The notes beneath the pieces were generated by a model. That model did not search any database. It was not told where the DNA came from and saw only the letters and a list, made by a program, of their open reading frames with translations. This document shows, piece by piece, positions 44,827-53,542 of a stretch of 64,000 nucleotides of DNA; position 1 is the stretch's first letter, and every line of letters starts with the position of its first letter. Source of the DNA: Pantoea cypripedii (GTDB lineage Bacteria; Pseudomonadota; Gammaproteobacteria; Enterobacterales; Enterobacteriaceae); NCBI RefSeq assembly GCF_002095535.1, contig NZ_MLJI01000001.1, positions 3,730,412 through 3,794,411 of the forward strand, given 5' to 3'. The position numbers and the translations under genes are program-made.

Positions 44827-46548
44827 TTACGTTTCTGTGCCAGCCTCCGCCAGATGCATGGCGATATAGCGCTCATAGCGCGCGGCCTTGACGCGGGTCA
44901 GATCGACCAGCACCAGACCATCAATACAGTTGTTGAAATCGGGATCGCTACCAAAATCAATAAACTGCACCCCGCCCGGTTCGCACAGTTCGGAATATTG
45001 TTTGTACAGCGTCGGAATGGCCGTACCGAGGTTGGCGAGCAGATGCTTCAGGCGGCGTAAATCTTCCTGATAATTATCGCCAGTGAACTGCGCCAGCACT
45101 TCTGGCAGCGAGGCCGGGTAGGGACGGCGTGAGGTTGCCAGCGGCAGCTCGGTGGGGAAATAGAGACGATAAAACGCCACCAGCAGATCACGTGCCGCCA
45201 GCGGCATACCGCCGGAGATCGATACCGGGCCAAACAGATAACGGGTTTCCGGGTAACGGGCGATATAGGCGCCAATGCCCATCCACAAATAATCCAACCC
45301 GCGTTTGCCCCAGTAAGCTGGCTGAATAAAACTGCGTCCCAGCTCCAGCCCCTGGCGGATAATCGGCAGCATCCGTTCGTCATAATGGAACAGGCTGTCG
45401 CTGTAGATCCCTTCCAGACCGCGTCGTTCCAGCTGTTCCGCACCCGGAATAAAGCGGTACGCGCCCACAATTTCCAGCTGCGCGTCATCCCACAGAATCA
45501 GGTGATAATAATCATCATCGTACTTATCCAGATCGCGGCGTCTGCCGCTGCCTTCGCCCACGGCACGGAAGGCAATCTCACGCAGACGCCCCAGCTCACG
45601 CAGCAGCGGCACCCAGCTGGCACCGTTACGTCGCCACAGGTAGATCTGCTTACCATCCGGCAGGGTGCCCAGCCGTTCACTCTCCAGCAGCGCTTTTTTC
45701 AGTTCGGCACGATCTTCCGGACGCGCAATCGCCGCTTCGGTCTGGAACAGACCAGGCCGCCCCTGACCAACACGATACAGATGTTTACAGAGCCGTTTCG
45801 CCAGCTCTTTGCCGGGTGTGTGGCCATCATGCCAGTGGGCAAAGGGGATCTGCTCACCAATATGCAGTTTGATACGCGAACCACGCTGGCGAAACATTTC
45901 ACGCACCAGCATCAGCAACGCAAGAGCCGGGGAGAGATGAGAGGCGGTATAGAAAGTGAGGCTGTTACGTCCCACCACATGCACCGGCACCAGAGGGGCA
46001 CGCGCACGCGCAGCAAGACGCAGGAAGCTGTGATGCCAGACACGATCACGCACACCACGGCTGGTGAGGCGGGAAACTTCCCCCGCCGGAAAGATAATTA
46101 ATGCGCCCTGATTATCGAGATGCCGTTGCATCTGGGTCAGCTGTTCACGGTTGGTTCGGTTGCCCATATTATCCACTGGCAACATCAGGCTATTGAGCGG
46201 CTCCAGCATCATCAGCATACGGTTGGCAACGATTTTCACATCGCGCCGCACCTGTGAGACCGCCGCCAGCAGGGCGAGACCATCCAGCGCGCCGAGCGGA
46301 TGGTTGGCCATGATCACCACCGGCCCAGTGCTCGGGATCTGTTCCAGATCGCGTTCACTTAATTCACAACGAACGTCAAGATACTCCAGCACCTGCTCCA
46401 CCATATCCACCCCTTGCAGGTGGCGGTAGCGTGCTGCGAATTGCTGAAACTCCCCTTCACGCAGTACCCATTTCAGCAGGCTTTTTTGCCAGCCTGCCGG
46501 TTGATGTCCTGGCCAGTAAGTATTGAGAACCTGATCAACAGAAAACAT
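44827..46548 (-). CDS. olsF: OlsF-like bifunctional acyltransferase, ornithine-lipid synthesis
   Basis: 573 residues. N-terminal half is a PlsC-type O-acyltransferase (NHPLGALDG motif about 81-89; FPAGEVSRL about 155). C-terminal half is a GNAT-type N-acyltransferase like OlsB (RCEL... is absent; GAYRFIPGAEQL, SLFHYDERML, GLDYLWMGIGAYI and ISGGMPLAARDLL are seen). In Serratia OlsF carries out both steps of ornithine-lipid synthesis. Start ATG 46548 with AAGGTGAACA. Monocistronic. Assigned by domain order; activity is inferred. Confidence 0.75.
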   Translation of the reverse strand: MFSVDQVLNTYWPGHQPAGWQKSLLKWVLREGEFQQFAARYRHLQGVDMVEQVLEYLDVRCELSERDLEQIPSTGPVVIMANHPLGALDGLALLAAVSQVRRDVKIVANRMLMMLEPLNSLMLPVDNMGNRTNREQLTQMQRHLDNQGALIIFPAGEVSRLTSRGVRDRVWHHSFLRLAARARAPLVPVHVVGRNSLTFYTASHLSPALALLMLVREMFRQRGSRIKLHIGEQIPFAHWHDGHTPGKELAKRLCKHLYRVGQGRPGLFQTEAAIARPEDRAELKKALLESERLGTLPDGKQIYLWRRNGASWVPLLRELGRLREIAFRAVGEGSGRRRDLDKYDDDYYHLILWDDAQLEIVGAYRFIPGAEQLERRGLEGIYSDSLFHYDERMLPIIRQGLELGRSFIQPAYWGKRGLDYLWMGIGAYIARYPETRYLFGPVSISGGMPLAARDLLVAFYRLYFPTELPLATSRRPYPASLPEVLAQFTGDNYQEDLRRLKHLLANLGTAIPTLYKQYSELCEPGGVQFIDFGSDPDFNNCIDGLVLVDLTRVKAARYERYIAMHLAEAGTET

Positions 46549-46639
46549 TGTTCACCTTCTTATAACGAGCAATTATCGCTCAGAAGTTAAAACGGCTTGC
46601 TTTCAGATTTATGACCGTGGCGGCATGCTTTAATAATAG

Positions 46640-46662
46640 GCGCAATAAATTGCGCCGTTACA
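46640..46662. repeat. REP-like copy overlapping the anbu stop codon
   Basis: Variant unit reading GTAACGGCGCAATTTATTGC on the reverse strand. Its first bases (CTG-TAA-CGG) supply the stop codon of the proteasome-like gene. Confidence 0.7.
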
Positions 46663-47362
46663 GTTTCAACGGGGGTAATTGCGAGAAGACACTCAGCAAC
46701 CCTTTGCTCCACAGCTGACGGATCTGCGAGAAATAGGGATGCTGGTCGGTGATATGGTACTGCTCGTTATCGCTAAAACTGTCGCTGTGATAAATCATCA
46801 CATCCAGCGGCAGTCCTACTGAGATATTACTCGCCAGCGTAGAATCCATCGAGATCAGCGCACATTGCATCGCCTGGTTGAGCGGGGTTTCGTAGCGCAA
46901 CACGCGGTCGATAATCGGTTTGCCATATTTGCTTTCGCCAATCTGGAAATACGGTGTATCGACGCTGGCCTCAATAAAATTGCCCTGCGGATAGATCTGG
47001 AACAACCGCGGCTCCTCACCGCGGATCTGGCCACCAAGCAGCAGCGTGCCGCCAAACTCTTCACCATCGCGCTTGATCACTTCGCGCAGCATTTCCCCCA
47101 CCAGCAGCGCAATGTCATACAGCGATTTCCCATTCAGCAAATTGGGCTGATCGTGGTCATCACAACCGCGTCGTAGCAGGCTCATCACGCTTTGCGTGGT
47201 GGCGAGGTTGCCAGCACTTTGCAGCACCAGCGTGCGTTCATCATCCACCTGGAACACATGTAACTTACGAAACGACGAAATATGGTCAACACCCGCATTG
47301 GTGCGAGAGTCGGAAACAAAAATCATCCCTGATGATAAACGCATTGCCACACAATAAGTCAT
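46658..47362 (-). CDS. Anbu, proteasome-like protease
   Basis: 234 residues. Read from the ATG at 47362 the protein begins MTYCVAMRLSSGMIFVSDSR, so Thr2 becomes the N-terminal nucleophile after Met removal, as in Anbu/HslV-type proteases; the GTG at 47368 would bury it. The remaining fold shows SAGNLATTQSV, GGTLLLGGQ and SMDSTLASNISVG. Last of a four-gene operon with ATP-grasp, alpha-E and transglutaminase-like proteins. Cytoplasmic assembly in the family. The stop lies inside a REP-like repeat. Symbol left empty as none is in common use. Confidence 0.9.
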   Translation of the reverse strand: MTYCVAMRLSSGMIFVSDSRTNAGVDHISSFRKLHVFQVDDERTLVLQSAGNLATTQSVMSLLRRGCDDHDQPNLLNGKSLYDIALLVGEMLREVIKRDGEEFGGTLLLGGQIRGEEPRLFQIYPQGNFIEASVDTPYFQIGESKYGKPIIDRVLRYETPLNQAMQCALISMDSTLASNISVGLPLDVMIYHSDSFSDNEQYHITDQHPYFSQIRQLWSKGLLSVFSQLPPLKL

Positions 47363-47382
47363 AGTCACGCCTGCAAAGAAAA

Positions 47383-48183
47383 TTACTGCTGCGAGTGCAC
47401 CTGTTGCACCGCGGCCACCGCCAGCATATCTTCACCCCCACCACCCAGCCGCATACCGCGTACCGGACAGGCATCGAGATAATCCACGCCCACCGCCAGC
47501 CGCAAATGCTGCCGCGTACTGCGGGTATTGTTGGTGATATCAAAGCTGTGCCAACTGCCATCCAGCCAGGCCTCAACCCAGGCATGGGTGGCAACGTGTT
47601 CGACATTGTCAGTATAGAGATAACCGCTGACATAACGCGCCGGAATCCCCAGACTGCGACAGCAGGCAAGAAACACGTGGCTGTGATCCTGGCAAACGCC
47701 AGAGCCGGCGGCAAATACTTTCGCGGCGGTATCAGTCACCTGGGTGCTGCCGGGGCGGTAAGGCATTTTCAGCAGCAGTTCGCCCATCAGTTTTTCCAGG
47801 CTGGCAAGTGGTGCTTCCGGTCGCCAGTAACGCAGGGCAAAATCGCGGATCGCGCTGTCTGGCTGAGTCAGCGGCGTACCGCGCAGGAAAATCAGCGGCG
47901 ACAGGGTGGAATCGGGATCGGCGGCCATCTCACCATCATCAAGAATATCCACCACGCCACGGGCGGTAATCTCCAGCATCTGATGTGGCGTATCCAGCGT
48001 CAGGACATGCATCACGTTGCCGTAAGCATCAACGGTGCGCGTAGCTTCGCACGGTAGCGCCAGCTCCCATGACAGAATTTGTTGATGCACCGAATTTTGC
48101 GGCGTCAGGCGCAGATACTGGGTGCTGAGTTTGACCTGATGCTCCCAGGCATACCAGGTTTTGTGCTCGATGTTCAGTCTCAT
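47383..48183 (-). CDS. Transglutaminase-like cysteine protease (Anbu cluster)
   Basis: 266 residues. N-terminal beta-domain, then a transglutaminase-like fold with triad Cys164 (GSGVCQDHSH), His200 (ATHAWVEAWL) and Asp215 (FDITNNTRS). Family proteins hydrolyse or make amide bonds. Overlaps the alpha-E gene by 4 bp (ATGA) and precedes anbu by 21 bp. The Pantoea-like version keeps all three residues; target unknown. Confidence 0.88.
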   Translation of the reverse strand: MRLNIEHKTWYAWEHQVKLSTQYLRLTPQNSVHQQILSWELALPCEATRTVDAYGNVMHVLTLDTPHQMLEITARGVVDILDDGEMAADPDSTLSPLIFLRGTPLTQPDSAIRDFALRYWRPEAPLASLEKLMGELLLKMPYRPGSTQVTDTAAKVFAAGSGVCQDHSHVFLACCRSLGIPARYVSGYLYTDNVEHVATHAWVEAWLDGSWHSFDITNNTRSTRQHLRLAVGVDYLDACPVRGMRLGGGGEDMLAVAAVQQVHSQQ

Positions 48184-49109
48184 TTCGCCTCCAGATAGGT
48201 GTGATTAATGCTATCGGCCAATTGATTAATGTCTTCCAGGAAGTGATTCAGCCAGTTGTTGAGTCCCGCACGCGTCAGGCTTTCCCAGGTACTGAAGCGC
48301 ATCTCGGCCAGCAGCACGGTGGCGAGGTAACGCGGACGATCTTCTCCGCTGCTGCCGATCTGCTCCAGTTGGTTGGCGATCTCTTCGATGCAGGAATGCA
48401 ACGATCGCGGACTTTCGCTGCGCAGGATCAGCATCTCGTTGACCAGATCCGGCATCAGCTGTTGTTTGAAGATCGCGTTGTAGGCCTCGCGCGCGGACAC
48501 CGCGCGCAGCAGGGTGTCGAGGCAGTAATATTCGCGCACCGAATCGGGGTGCTGCTCCAGCAATTGCTGATTCACGCTCAGCAAACGGGCGCTGCCATCG
48601 GCGCGTTCCATCAGGGTGCCAAGGCGGATAAAACTCATGGCATCGCCGCGCAGCAGGGTGCCAAACATCGCGCCGCGAAACAGGTGGCAACGCTCCTTCA
48701 CCCAGTCGAAAAAGCTGTCGGCATTGGCGCTGGTGATGCCGCGACGGCGCATTTTGCGCATCTCGATCCAGGTGGAGTTGATGCTCTCCCACACTTCCGA
48801 AGAGAGGCTGCCGCGTACCGCGTGAGCGTTGTTCCACGCCGATTGCCAGCAGCTGAAAATGCTGCTGGGATTGCGATCATCGAGGGCAAAGAAGTTGAAC
48901 AACTGGGGCATGGTGAAACGCCCGTTCAGGGTTTCAAACAATTGACGCGTGCCGGTGAGGTTGAGCGGCAACAGCAGCTCATCACCGTGGCTGTTGCGTA
49001 CCGGCATCAGCGATAGCCGGTTGGTCACATCCAGCACCCGGGCAAGTTGTTCTGCGCGCTCCAGATAGCGCGCCATCCAATAGAGGCCACTGGCCGTGCG
49101 GCTTAGCAT
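48180..49109 (-). CDS. Alpha-E domain protein (Anbu cluster)
   Basis: 309 residues. Starts MLSRTASGLYWMARYLERAE, the hallmark of the all-helical alpha-E family (DUF403). A scaffold or partner of the ATP-grasp protein is suspected, no enzymatic residues known. Overlaps the ATP-grasp gene by 7 bp and the transglutaminase-like gene by 4 bp, so the four are a tight operon. Confidence 0.88.
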   Translation of the reverse strand: MLSRTASGLYWMARYLERAEQLARVLDVTNRLSLMPVRNSHGDELLLPLNLTGTRQLFETLNGRFTMPQLFNFFALDDRNPSSIFSCWQSAWNNAHAVRGSLSSEVWESINSTWIEMRKMRRRGITSANADSFFDWVKERCHLFRGAMFGTLLRGDAMSFIRLGTLMERADGSARLLSVNQQLLEQHPDSVREYYCLDTLLRAVSAREAYNAIFKQQLMPDLVNEMLILRSESPRSLHSCIEEIANQLEQIGSSGEDRPRYLATVLLAEMRFSTWESLTRAGLNNWLNHFLEDINQLADSINHTYLEAK

Positions 49110-50542
49110 GATTCATCATCCTCCAGAACCCAGGTGTCCTTAGTACCGCCGCCCTGCGACGAGTTCACCACCAGCGAGCCTTCTGTCAACGCTACGCGGG
49201 TCAGGCCGCCCGGCACCAGACGGATATCCGCTCCGCACAGGGCAAACGGACGCAGGTCGATATGACGCGGCGCGAGACCGTTGTCGATAAACGTCGGACA
49301 GGTGGAGAGCGACAGGGTGTCTTGCGCGATGTAGTTATCGGGCCGCGCCTGTAAGCGCGCGCGGAAATCGCTCAGTTCCTGCTGGCTGGCCACCGGGCCA
49401 ATCAGCATGCCGTAGCCCCCCGCACCGTGCACTTCCTTCACCACCATCTTGTCGAGGTTCGCCAGCACGTAGGTGAGATCTTTCGGGTTGCGGCACTGCC
49501 AGGTAGGAACGTTGTTGAGGATCGGATCTTCGTCGAGGTAAAAGCGGATCATATCCGGCACATACGGGTAGATCGATTTGTCATCGGCTACCCCGGTGCC
49601 GATCGCATTCGCCAGCACCACATTCCCGGCACGATACACCGACAGCAATCCCGGGACGCCGAGCATCGAATCCGGACGGAACGCCAGCGGATCGAGGAAG
49701 GCATCATCGACGCGACGATAGATCACATCCACCTTGCAGGGTCCGGCGGTGGTACGCATCATCACCGCGCCATCTTTAACAAACAGGTCAGCGCTTTCCA
49801 CCAGCTCCACACCCATTTGCTGCGCGAGGAAACTGTGTTCGAAATAGGCGCTGTTGAAGCGGCCTGGCGTCAGTACCACCACCACCGGATCGTTGACCGG
49901 CGAGCTTTCACGCAGCGTCTGCAACAGGTGCGACGGATAACGTTCCACCGGGGCCACATGTTGCTCGGCAAACAACTCCGGGTAGAGGCGCATCATCATC
50001 TTGCGGTTCTCCAGCATATAGGAGACGCCAGACGGGGTGCGCAGGTTATCCTCCAGCACGTAATACTCACCATCATTGTTACGCACCATATCCACGCCAA
50101 CGATATGCGCATAGATATTGCGATGCAGATCAACGCCCTGCATACAGGGTTGGTATTGATCGTTGACCAGCACCTGCTCGGCCGGAATGATGCCCGCTTT
50201 CAGGATGTGCTGCTGGTGGTAGATATCATGCAGGAAGGCATTGAGGGCTTGTACCCGTTGTCGGATACCGCGATCGAGCATCGCCCATTCGCTGGCAGGA
50301 ATAATGCGCGGCACGCTATCGAACGGAATCAGGCGCTCTGCGCCGCCGTCTTCGCCATAGACGTTGAAGGTGATGCCAACGCGATGAAACAAAAGTTCCG
50401 CTTCTTCGCGTTTACGCGCCACTGCCTCTTTGTCCGCCGCTTGCAACCATTCCCAGTAGTGCTGATAGTGAGCGCGGTGTTGGCCGTCGCTCAGCAACAT
50501 CTCATCATAGAAGTGTGATGCTATCTGGTAGCTTTCTTTCAT
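49103..50542 (-). CDS. Circularly permuted type 2 ATP-grasp protein (Anbu cluster)
   Basis: 479 residues. Features of the family (DUF404/DUF407): RGIRQRVQALNAFLHDIYHQ, LVNDQYQPCMQGVDLHRNIY, VDMVRNNDGEYYVLEDNLRT with PSGVSYMLENR, and the C-terminal GAGGYGMLIGP and NSSQGGGTKDTW. ATP-grasp enzymes of this type probably join amino acids or peptides; with the other members the cluster is proposed to make and degrade a peptide product. First gene of the operon; no obvious ribosome site. Confidence 0.9.
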   Translation of the reverse strand: MKESYQIASHFYDEMLLSDGQHRAHYQHYWEWLQAADKEAVARKREEAELLFHRVGITFNVYGEDGGAERLIPFDSVPRIIPASEWAMLDRGIRQRVQALNAFLHDIYHQQHILKAGIIPAEQVLVNDQYQPCMQGVDLHRNIYAHIVGVDMVRNNDGEYYVLEDNLRTPSGVSYMLENRKMMMRLYPELFAEQHVAPVERYPSHLLQTLRESSPVNDPVVVVLTPGRFNSAYFEHSFLAQQMGVELVESADLFVKDGAVMMRTTAGPCKVDVIYRRVDDAFLDPLAFRPDSMLGVPGLLSVYRAGNVVLANAIGTGVADDKSIYPYVPDMIRFYLDEDPILNNVPTWQCRNPKDLTYVLANLDKMVVKEVHGAGGYGMLIGPVASQQELSDFRARLQARPDNYIAQDTLSLSTCPTFIDNGLAPRHIDLRPFALCGADIRLVPGGLTRVALTEGSLVVNSSQGGGTKDTWVLEDDESC

Positions 50543-50667
50543 GATTTACCCGGCGCTTATCAGAGGACCTGATTCCACTGCTGCATAAACTGTGCCAGGC
50601 GCGTGTGCGCTGTGACGCACACGCTACCCACCAGTGGGCCGACGCCGGGTTGTTACAAAATTGCACC

Positions 50668-51282
50668 TTAGCGGTGCACAAGCTGCTGCGTGACTGGTAG
50701 CCAGATTTCAGTCATTGCCCCCTCCCCGCCGGTGAAAGGATCGCGCTGCGGCATAGGTACGCGCTGAATCTGCTGCTGAGAGGTTCTCAGAAAGCGGGGT
50801 TCATCGCGCAGCGTTTCCGGCGACATACCTTCAGGATAGGCGCCAACCACCATAAAATCCTCACTGGCGTGGACCTGTTTATGGCCGACACCTGCCGGAA
50901 CCAGTACCGCATCGCCTTCGCGCAGCGTCACCATACGGCCACTGTCTCCGCCAAATAACACTTCCGCCCAACCCGCCGCGACACCCAGCACTTCATGGGT
51001 GTTCGGGTGGTAATGGGTATAAGGGAAGATCGGATAACGCCAGGCTGCGGGCCAGCCGTTATCGGTAAAGGTTTTTTCAAACCAGGCGGCGGTATCCTGG
51101 TTTTCATCGTCGTCGTCATCAGGTGCGACGCCCGGCCAGATAATCAGCGGCAGCGGGTTGTTCGGCACACCGCCGGACGGGATCGATAACATAAGATGCT
51201 GCGGGTTACTGGAAGCCCCTGCGGAAAAGGTGCCAGCGGCGAAAGACATCAGTAACAGCAGGCTGGATGGGTAGACAGTCAT
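50668..51282 (-). CDS. Secreted cupin-domain protein
   Basis: 204 residues from the ATG at 51282 (GGAGAAAGAGT upstream). Signal peptide 1 to about 25 (LLLLMSFAAGTFSAGASS). A single cupin motif: YPIFPYTHYHPNTHEVLGVA, then LFGGDSG and VLVPAGVGHKQV, with His-x-His, Glu and His present. A run DDDDDEN lies in a loop. Periplasmic; function unknown. Lies alone between the Anbu operon and ylaC. Confidence 0.75.
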   Translation of the reverse strand: MTVYPSSLLLLMSFAAGTFSAGASSNPQHLMLSIPSGGVPNNPLPLIIWPGVAPDDDDDENQDTAAWFEKTFTDNGWPAAWRYPIFPYTHYHPNTHEVLGVAAGWAEVLFGGDSGRMVTLREGDAVLVPAGVGHKQVHASEDFMVVGAYPEGMSPETLRDEPRFLRTSQQQIQRVPMPQRDPFTGGEGAMTEIWLPVTQQLVHR

Positions 51283-51544
51283 ACTCTTTCTCCGGTTAGC
51301 CACATGCTAATAGTGTGGCAAAATCGCATGACAATACAATGTGCTCAGGTCCGCAAAATTCACATAAAAGCATGATTTTGCTAACTAAAGCCAAATTAAT
51401 GATTAACCTCTTTAACATTTCGAGCGCAACACCCGGCGCAGGGCGATTTACCGCGCAACTGTTATAAAAAATCTGCACTGATCTGTGTCTGCAACTCTTC
51501 ACTGTTACATGCTTTACTGGCAGGCAGTGAAAGAGAGGTGAACA

Positions 51545-52027
51545 ATGGACGCCATTAAACAAATCCTGATTGATGAAATCGCTACCCTGAACCGTGAAGA
51601 ACGCCGCGATAATCGGCCGCGTTTTAGCTTTTCGTTTCTGAAAACCCATCCGGGGCTGTGGGGAGTGATGTACCTGTGTTACGCGCTGTGCGTCGCACTG
51701 ATTTTTTCCACCGAGATGCTTGGCTGGCCCGCATTCTGGTTCGCCACCGCGTTTGTGCTGGTGATGAGCTTTCTGATGCTGCTGGATATCAATCCAAAGT
51801 ATCGTTTCGAGGATATTGATGCGCTGGATCTGCGCGTTTGCTACAACGGCGAGTGGTATTACATTCAGCCGGTATCGCAGCAGGGTATCTCGAAGATTCT
51901 GGATAACCCCGGCACGCCGGATCGGGTGCGCAGCGGCATTCATCGCCTGATGCAGCAGAAAGGTGAGGTGGATTTTTACGACGTGTATTACCTGACCTGG
52001 GGCCACCAGCAAGCCTCGCAGGTGTAA
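51545..52027 (+). CDS. ylaC: YlaC family inner-membrane protein
   Basis: 160 residues, about the E. coli length (156). Short cytoplasmic N-terminus, two membrane helices (about 40-60 and 64-84), then a soluble C-terminal domain with YYIQPVSQQGISKILDNPGT. Ribosome site AGAGAGGTG before ATG. A 238-codon reverse frame overlapping it (51296-52012) is a shadow. Role poorly known. Confidence 0.88.
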   Translation: MDAIKQILIDEIATLNREERRDNRPRFSFSFLKTHPGLWGVMYLCYALCVALIFSTEMLGWPAFWFATAFVLVMSFLMLLDINPKYRFEDIDALDLRVCYNGEWYYIQPVSQQGISKILDNPGTPDRVRSGIHRLMQQKGEVDFYDVYYLTWGHQQASQV

Positions 52028-52035
52028 AAAAACAC

Positions 52036-52104
52036 CCCCGTAGCGGCGCGATTTATCGCGCGCCCTGGACCTTAAAAACGCGCGATAATCGCGCCGCTAC
52101 GGGT
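52036..52104. repeat. REP-like pair (inverted) overlapping the ydcR stop
   Basis: GTAGCGGCGCGATTTATCGC from 52040 and an inverse copy ending GCGCCGCTAC at 52100 (one A shorter). The reverse copy contributes CCG-TAG-CGG, i.e. the stop codon of the MocR-type gene. Also lies right after ylaC, so it separates convergent genes. Confidence 0.85.
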
Positions 52105-53509
52105 GCAATTGTTTGATTAACTGCCCTAATTTCTCCACCGCCGCTTCGGCGCGCGCATCCCACGGCCAGGCGGTATTGAAGCGGAAGCAGTGGCGAAAAT
52201 CTTCGCTGCTGGAAAACAACTGCCCCGGCGCGATGCTAATCCCTTCTTTTAACGCCAGATGATACAGCTGCGTAGTATTGATACCGGCGGGTAAGGCTAC
52301 CCATAAAAAGTAACCCCCAGGGGTATCGCTGATGCTGGTCTCGGCAGGCAGCACCTGCTGTAGCGCCGCGCGCGCCAGCTGTTTGCGTTTCGCCAGCGTC
52401 TGACGCAGTCGCTTCAGATGGCTGTCGTAACTGCGGGTGGAGAGGAAATCCGCTAGTGCCAGCTGCATCGGTGCGCTGGTGGAAAGCGTACTCATCAGTT
52501 GGATACGCTGGACGCGCTGGGCATGTCTACCCGCTGCCACCCAGCCAATACGAAACCCCGCCACCAGATTTTTGGAGAAGCTGCCGCAATGCATCACGTC
52601 GCCGTTACGATCAAAGGCTTTCGCCGGGAGCGGCTTTTCGTCACCAATCCACAGTTCGCTGTACACATCATCTTCAATCAGCGCCACGCCGTAGCGCGCC
52701 AGCAGCGCAACCAGCTGCTCCTTGCGCGCATGGCTTAAGGTGAAGCCGAGCGGGTTTTGCCGGTTGGTCATCAGCCAGCAGGCTTTTACCGGCCAGCGCT
52801 GTAACGCCTGTTCCAGTTCACCAAAATCAATCCCCTGCTCCACGTCGCTGGCGACGGCAATCGCATTCAGTTTCAGGCGCTCAATCGCCTGCAACGCGCC
52901 ATAGAAAGAGGGATTCTCAATTACCACCCAGTCGCCCGGTTCGGTCACCGCCTGTAAGCTCAGGTTAAGCGCTTCCATCGCACCGTTAGTGATCACGATG
53001 TCATCCGGCGAGATGGTTATGCCCTGCTGCGCATAGCGCTGGGCAAGGATTTTGCGCAAATCAGCGTTACCCGGCGGCAGGTTGTTGAGCGCATCGGTCG
53101 GTTTCAGGTTATGTGAGACTTTCACCAGCGAACGCATCAGCTGGCGTTGCGGAAACAGCTCGGGATCGGGAAAGGCGGAGCCAAACGGCATAATGGCCGG
53201 ATCGCGCGTGGCTTGCAGCACATCAAATACGAAACTGTTGGTGTCGGTCTGTTCCGGGCGGGCCACGGTTTGCGTTGGCAGGCGCGGGCGCGGAGCCGCC
53301 GCACGGGGCGCGATATAGTAGCCGGACTGCGGTTTCGACAGAATCCAGCCCTGGCTCTCCAGCACTTCGTAAGCATGCATCACCGTCATCAGGCTGAGGC
53401 CGGATTGATCGGCCTGCTGACGCAGCGACGGCAGTTTTTCCCCTGGCTGCCAGATGTTGGCTTCAATTTGTTCCCGCAGTTGATCAACCAGCTGCTGATA
53501 TTTCGCCAC
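52097..53509 (-). CDS. ydcR: MocR-type regulator (GntR HTH with aminotransferase domain), YdcR-like
   Basis: 470 residues from a GTG with GGAGA six bases upstream. N-terminal GntR wHTH (about 1-70, QPGEKLPSLRQQADQSGLSL), then a fold type I PLP domain with NPSFYG, IEDDVYSELW and CGSFSKNLVAGFR (the PLP lysine). E. coli YdcR has 468 residues and starts alike (KYQQL...LREQI). Likely a PLP- or amine-responsive activator; target unknown. No neighbouring biosynthetic genes. Confidence 0.85.
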   Translation of the reverse strand: MAKYQQLVDQLREQIEANIWQPGEKLPSLRQQADQSGLSLMTVMHAYEVLESQGWILSKPQSGYYIAPRAAAPRPRLPTQTVARPEQTDTNSFVFDVLQATRDPAIMPFGSAFPDPELFPQRQLMRSLVKVSHNLKPTDALNNLPPGNADLRKILAQRYAQQGITISPDDIVITNGAMEALNLSLQAVTEPGDWVVIENPSFYGALQAIERLKLNAIAVASDVEQGIDFGELEQALQRWPVKACWLMTNRQNPLGFTLSHARKEQLVALLARYGVALIEDDVYSELWIGDEKPLPAKAFDRNGDVMHCGSFSKNLVAGFRIGWVAAGRHAQRVQRIQLMSTLSTSAPMQLALADFLSTRSYDSHLKRLRQTLAKRKQLARAALQQVLPAETSISDTPGGYFLWVALPAGINTTQLYHLALKEGISIAPGQLFSSSEDFRHCFRFNTAWPWDARAEAAVEKLGQLIKQLHP

Positions 53510-53542
53510 CTGAATCTCCGTCGCTACCTATTCATAAAAGGC

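Noticed and set aside
51296..52012. A 238-codon reverse frame overlapping ylaC
   Set aside because: ylaC on the forward strand has a ribosome site, membrane helices and a family match; the reverse frame has none.
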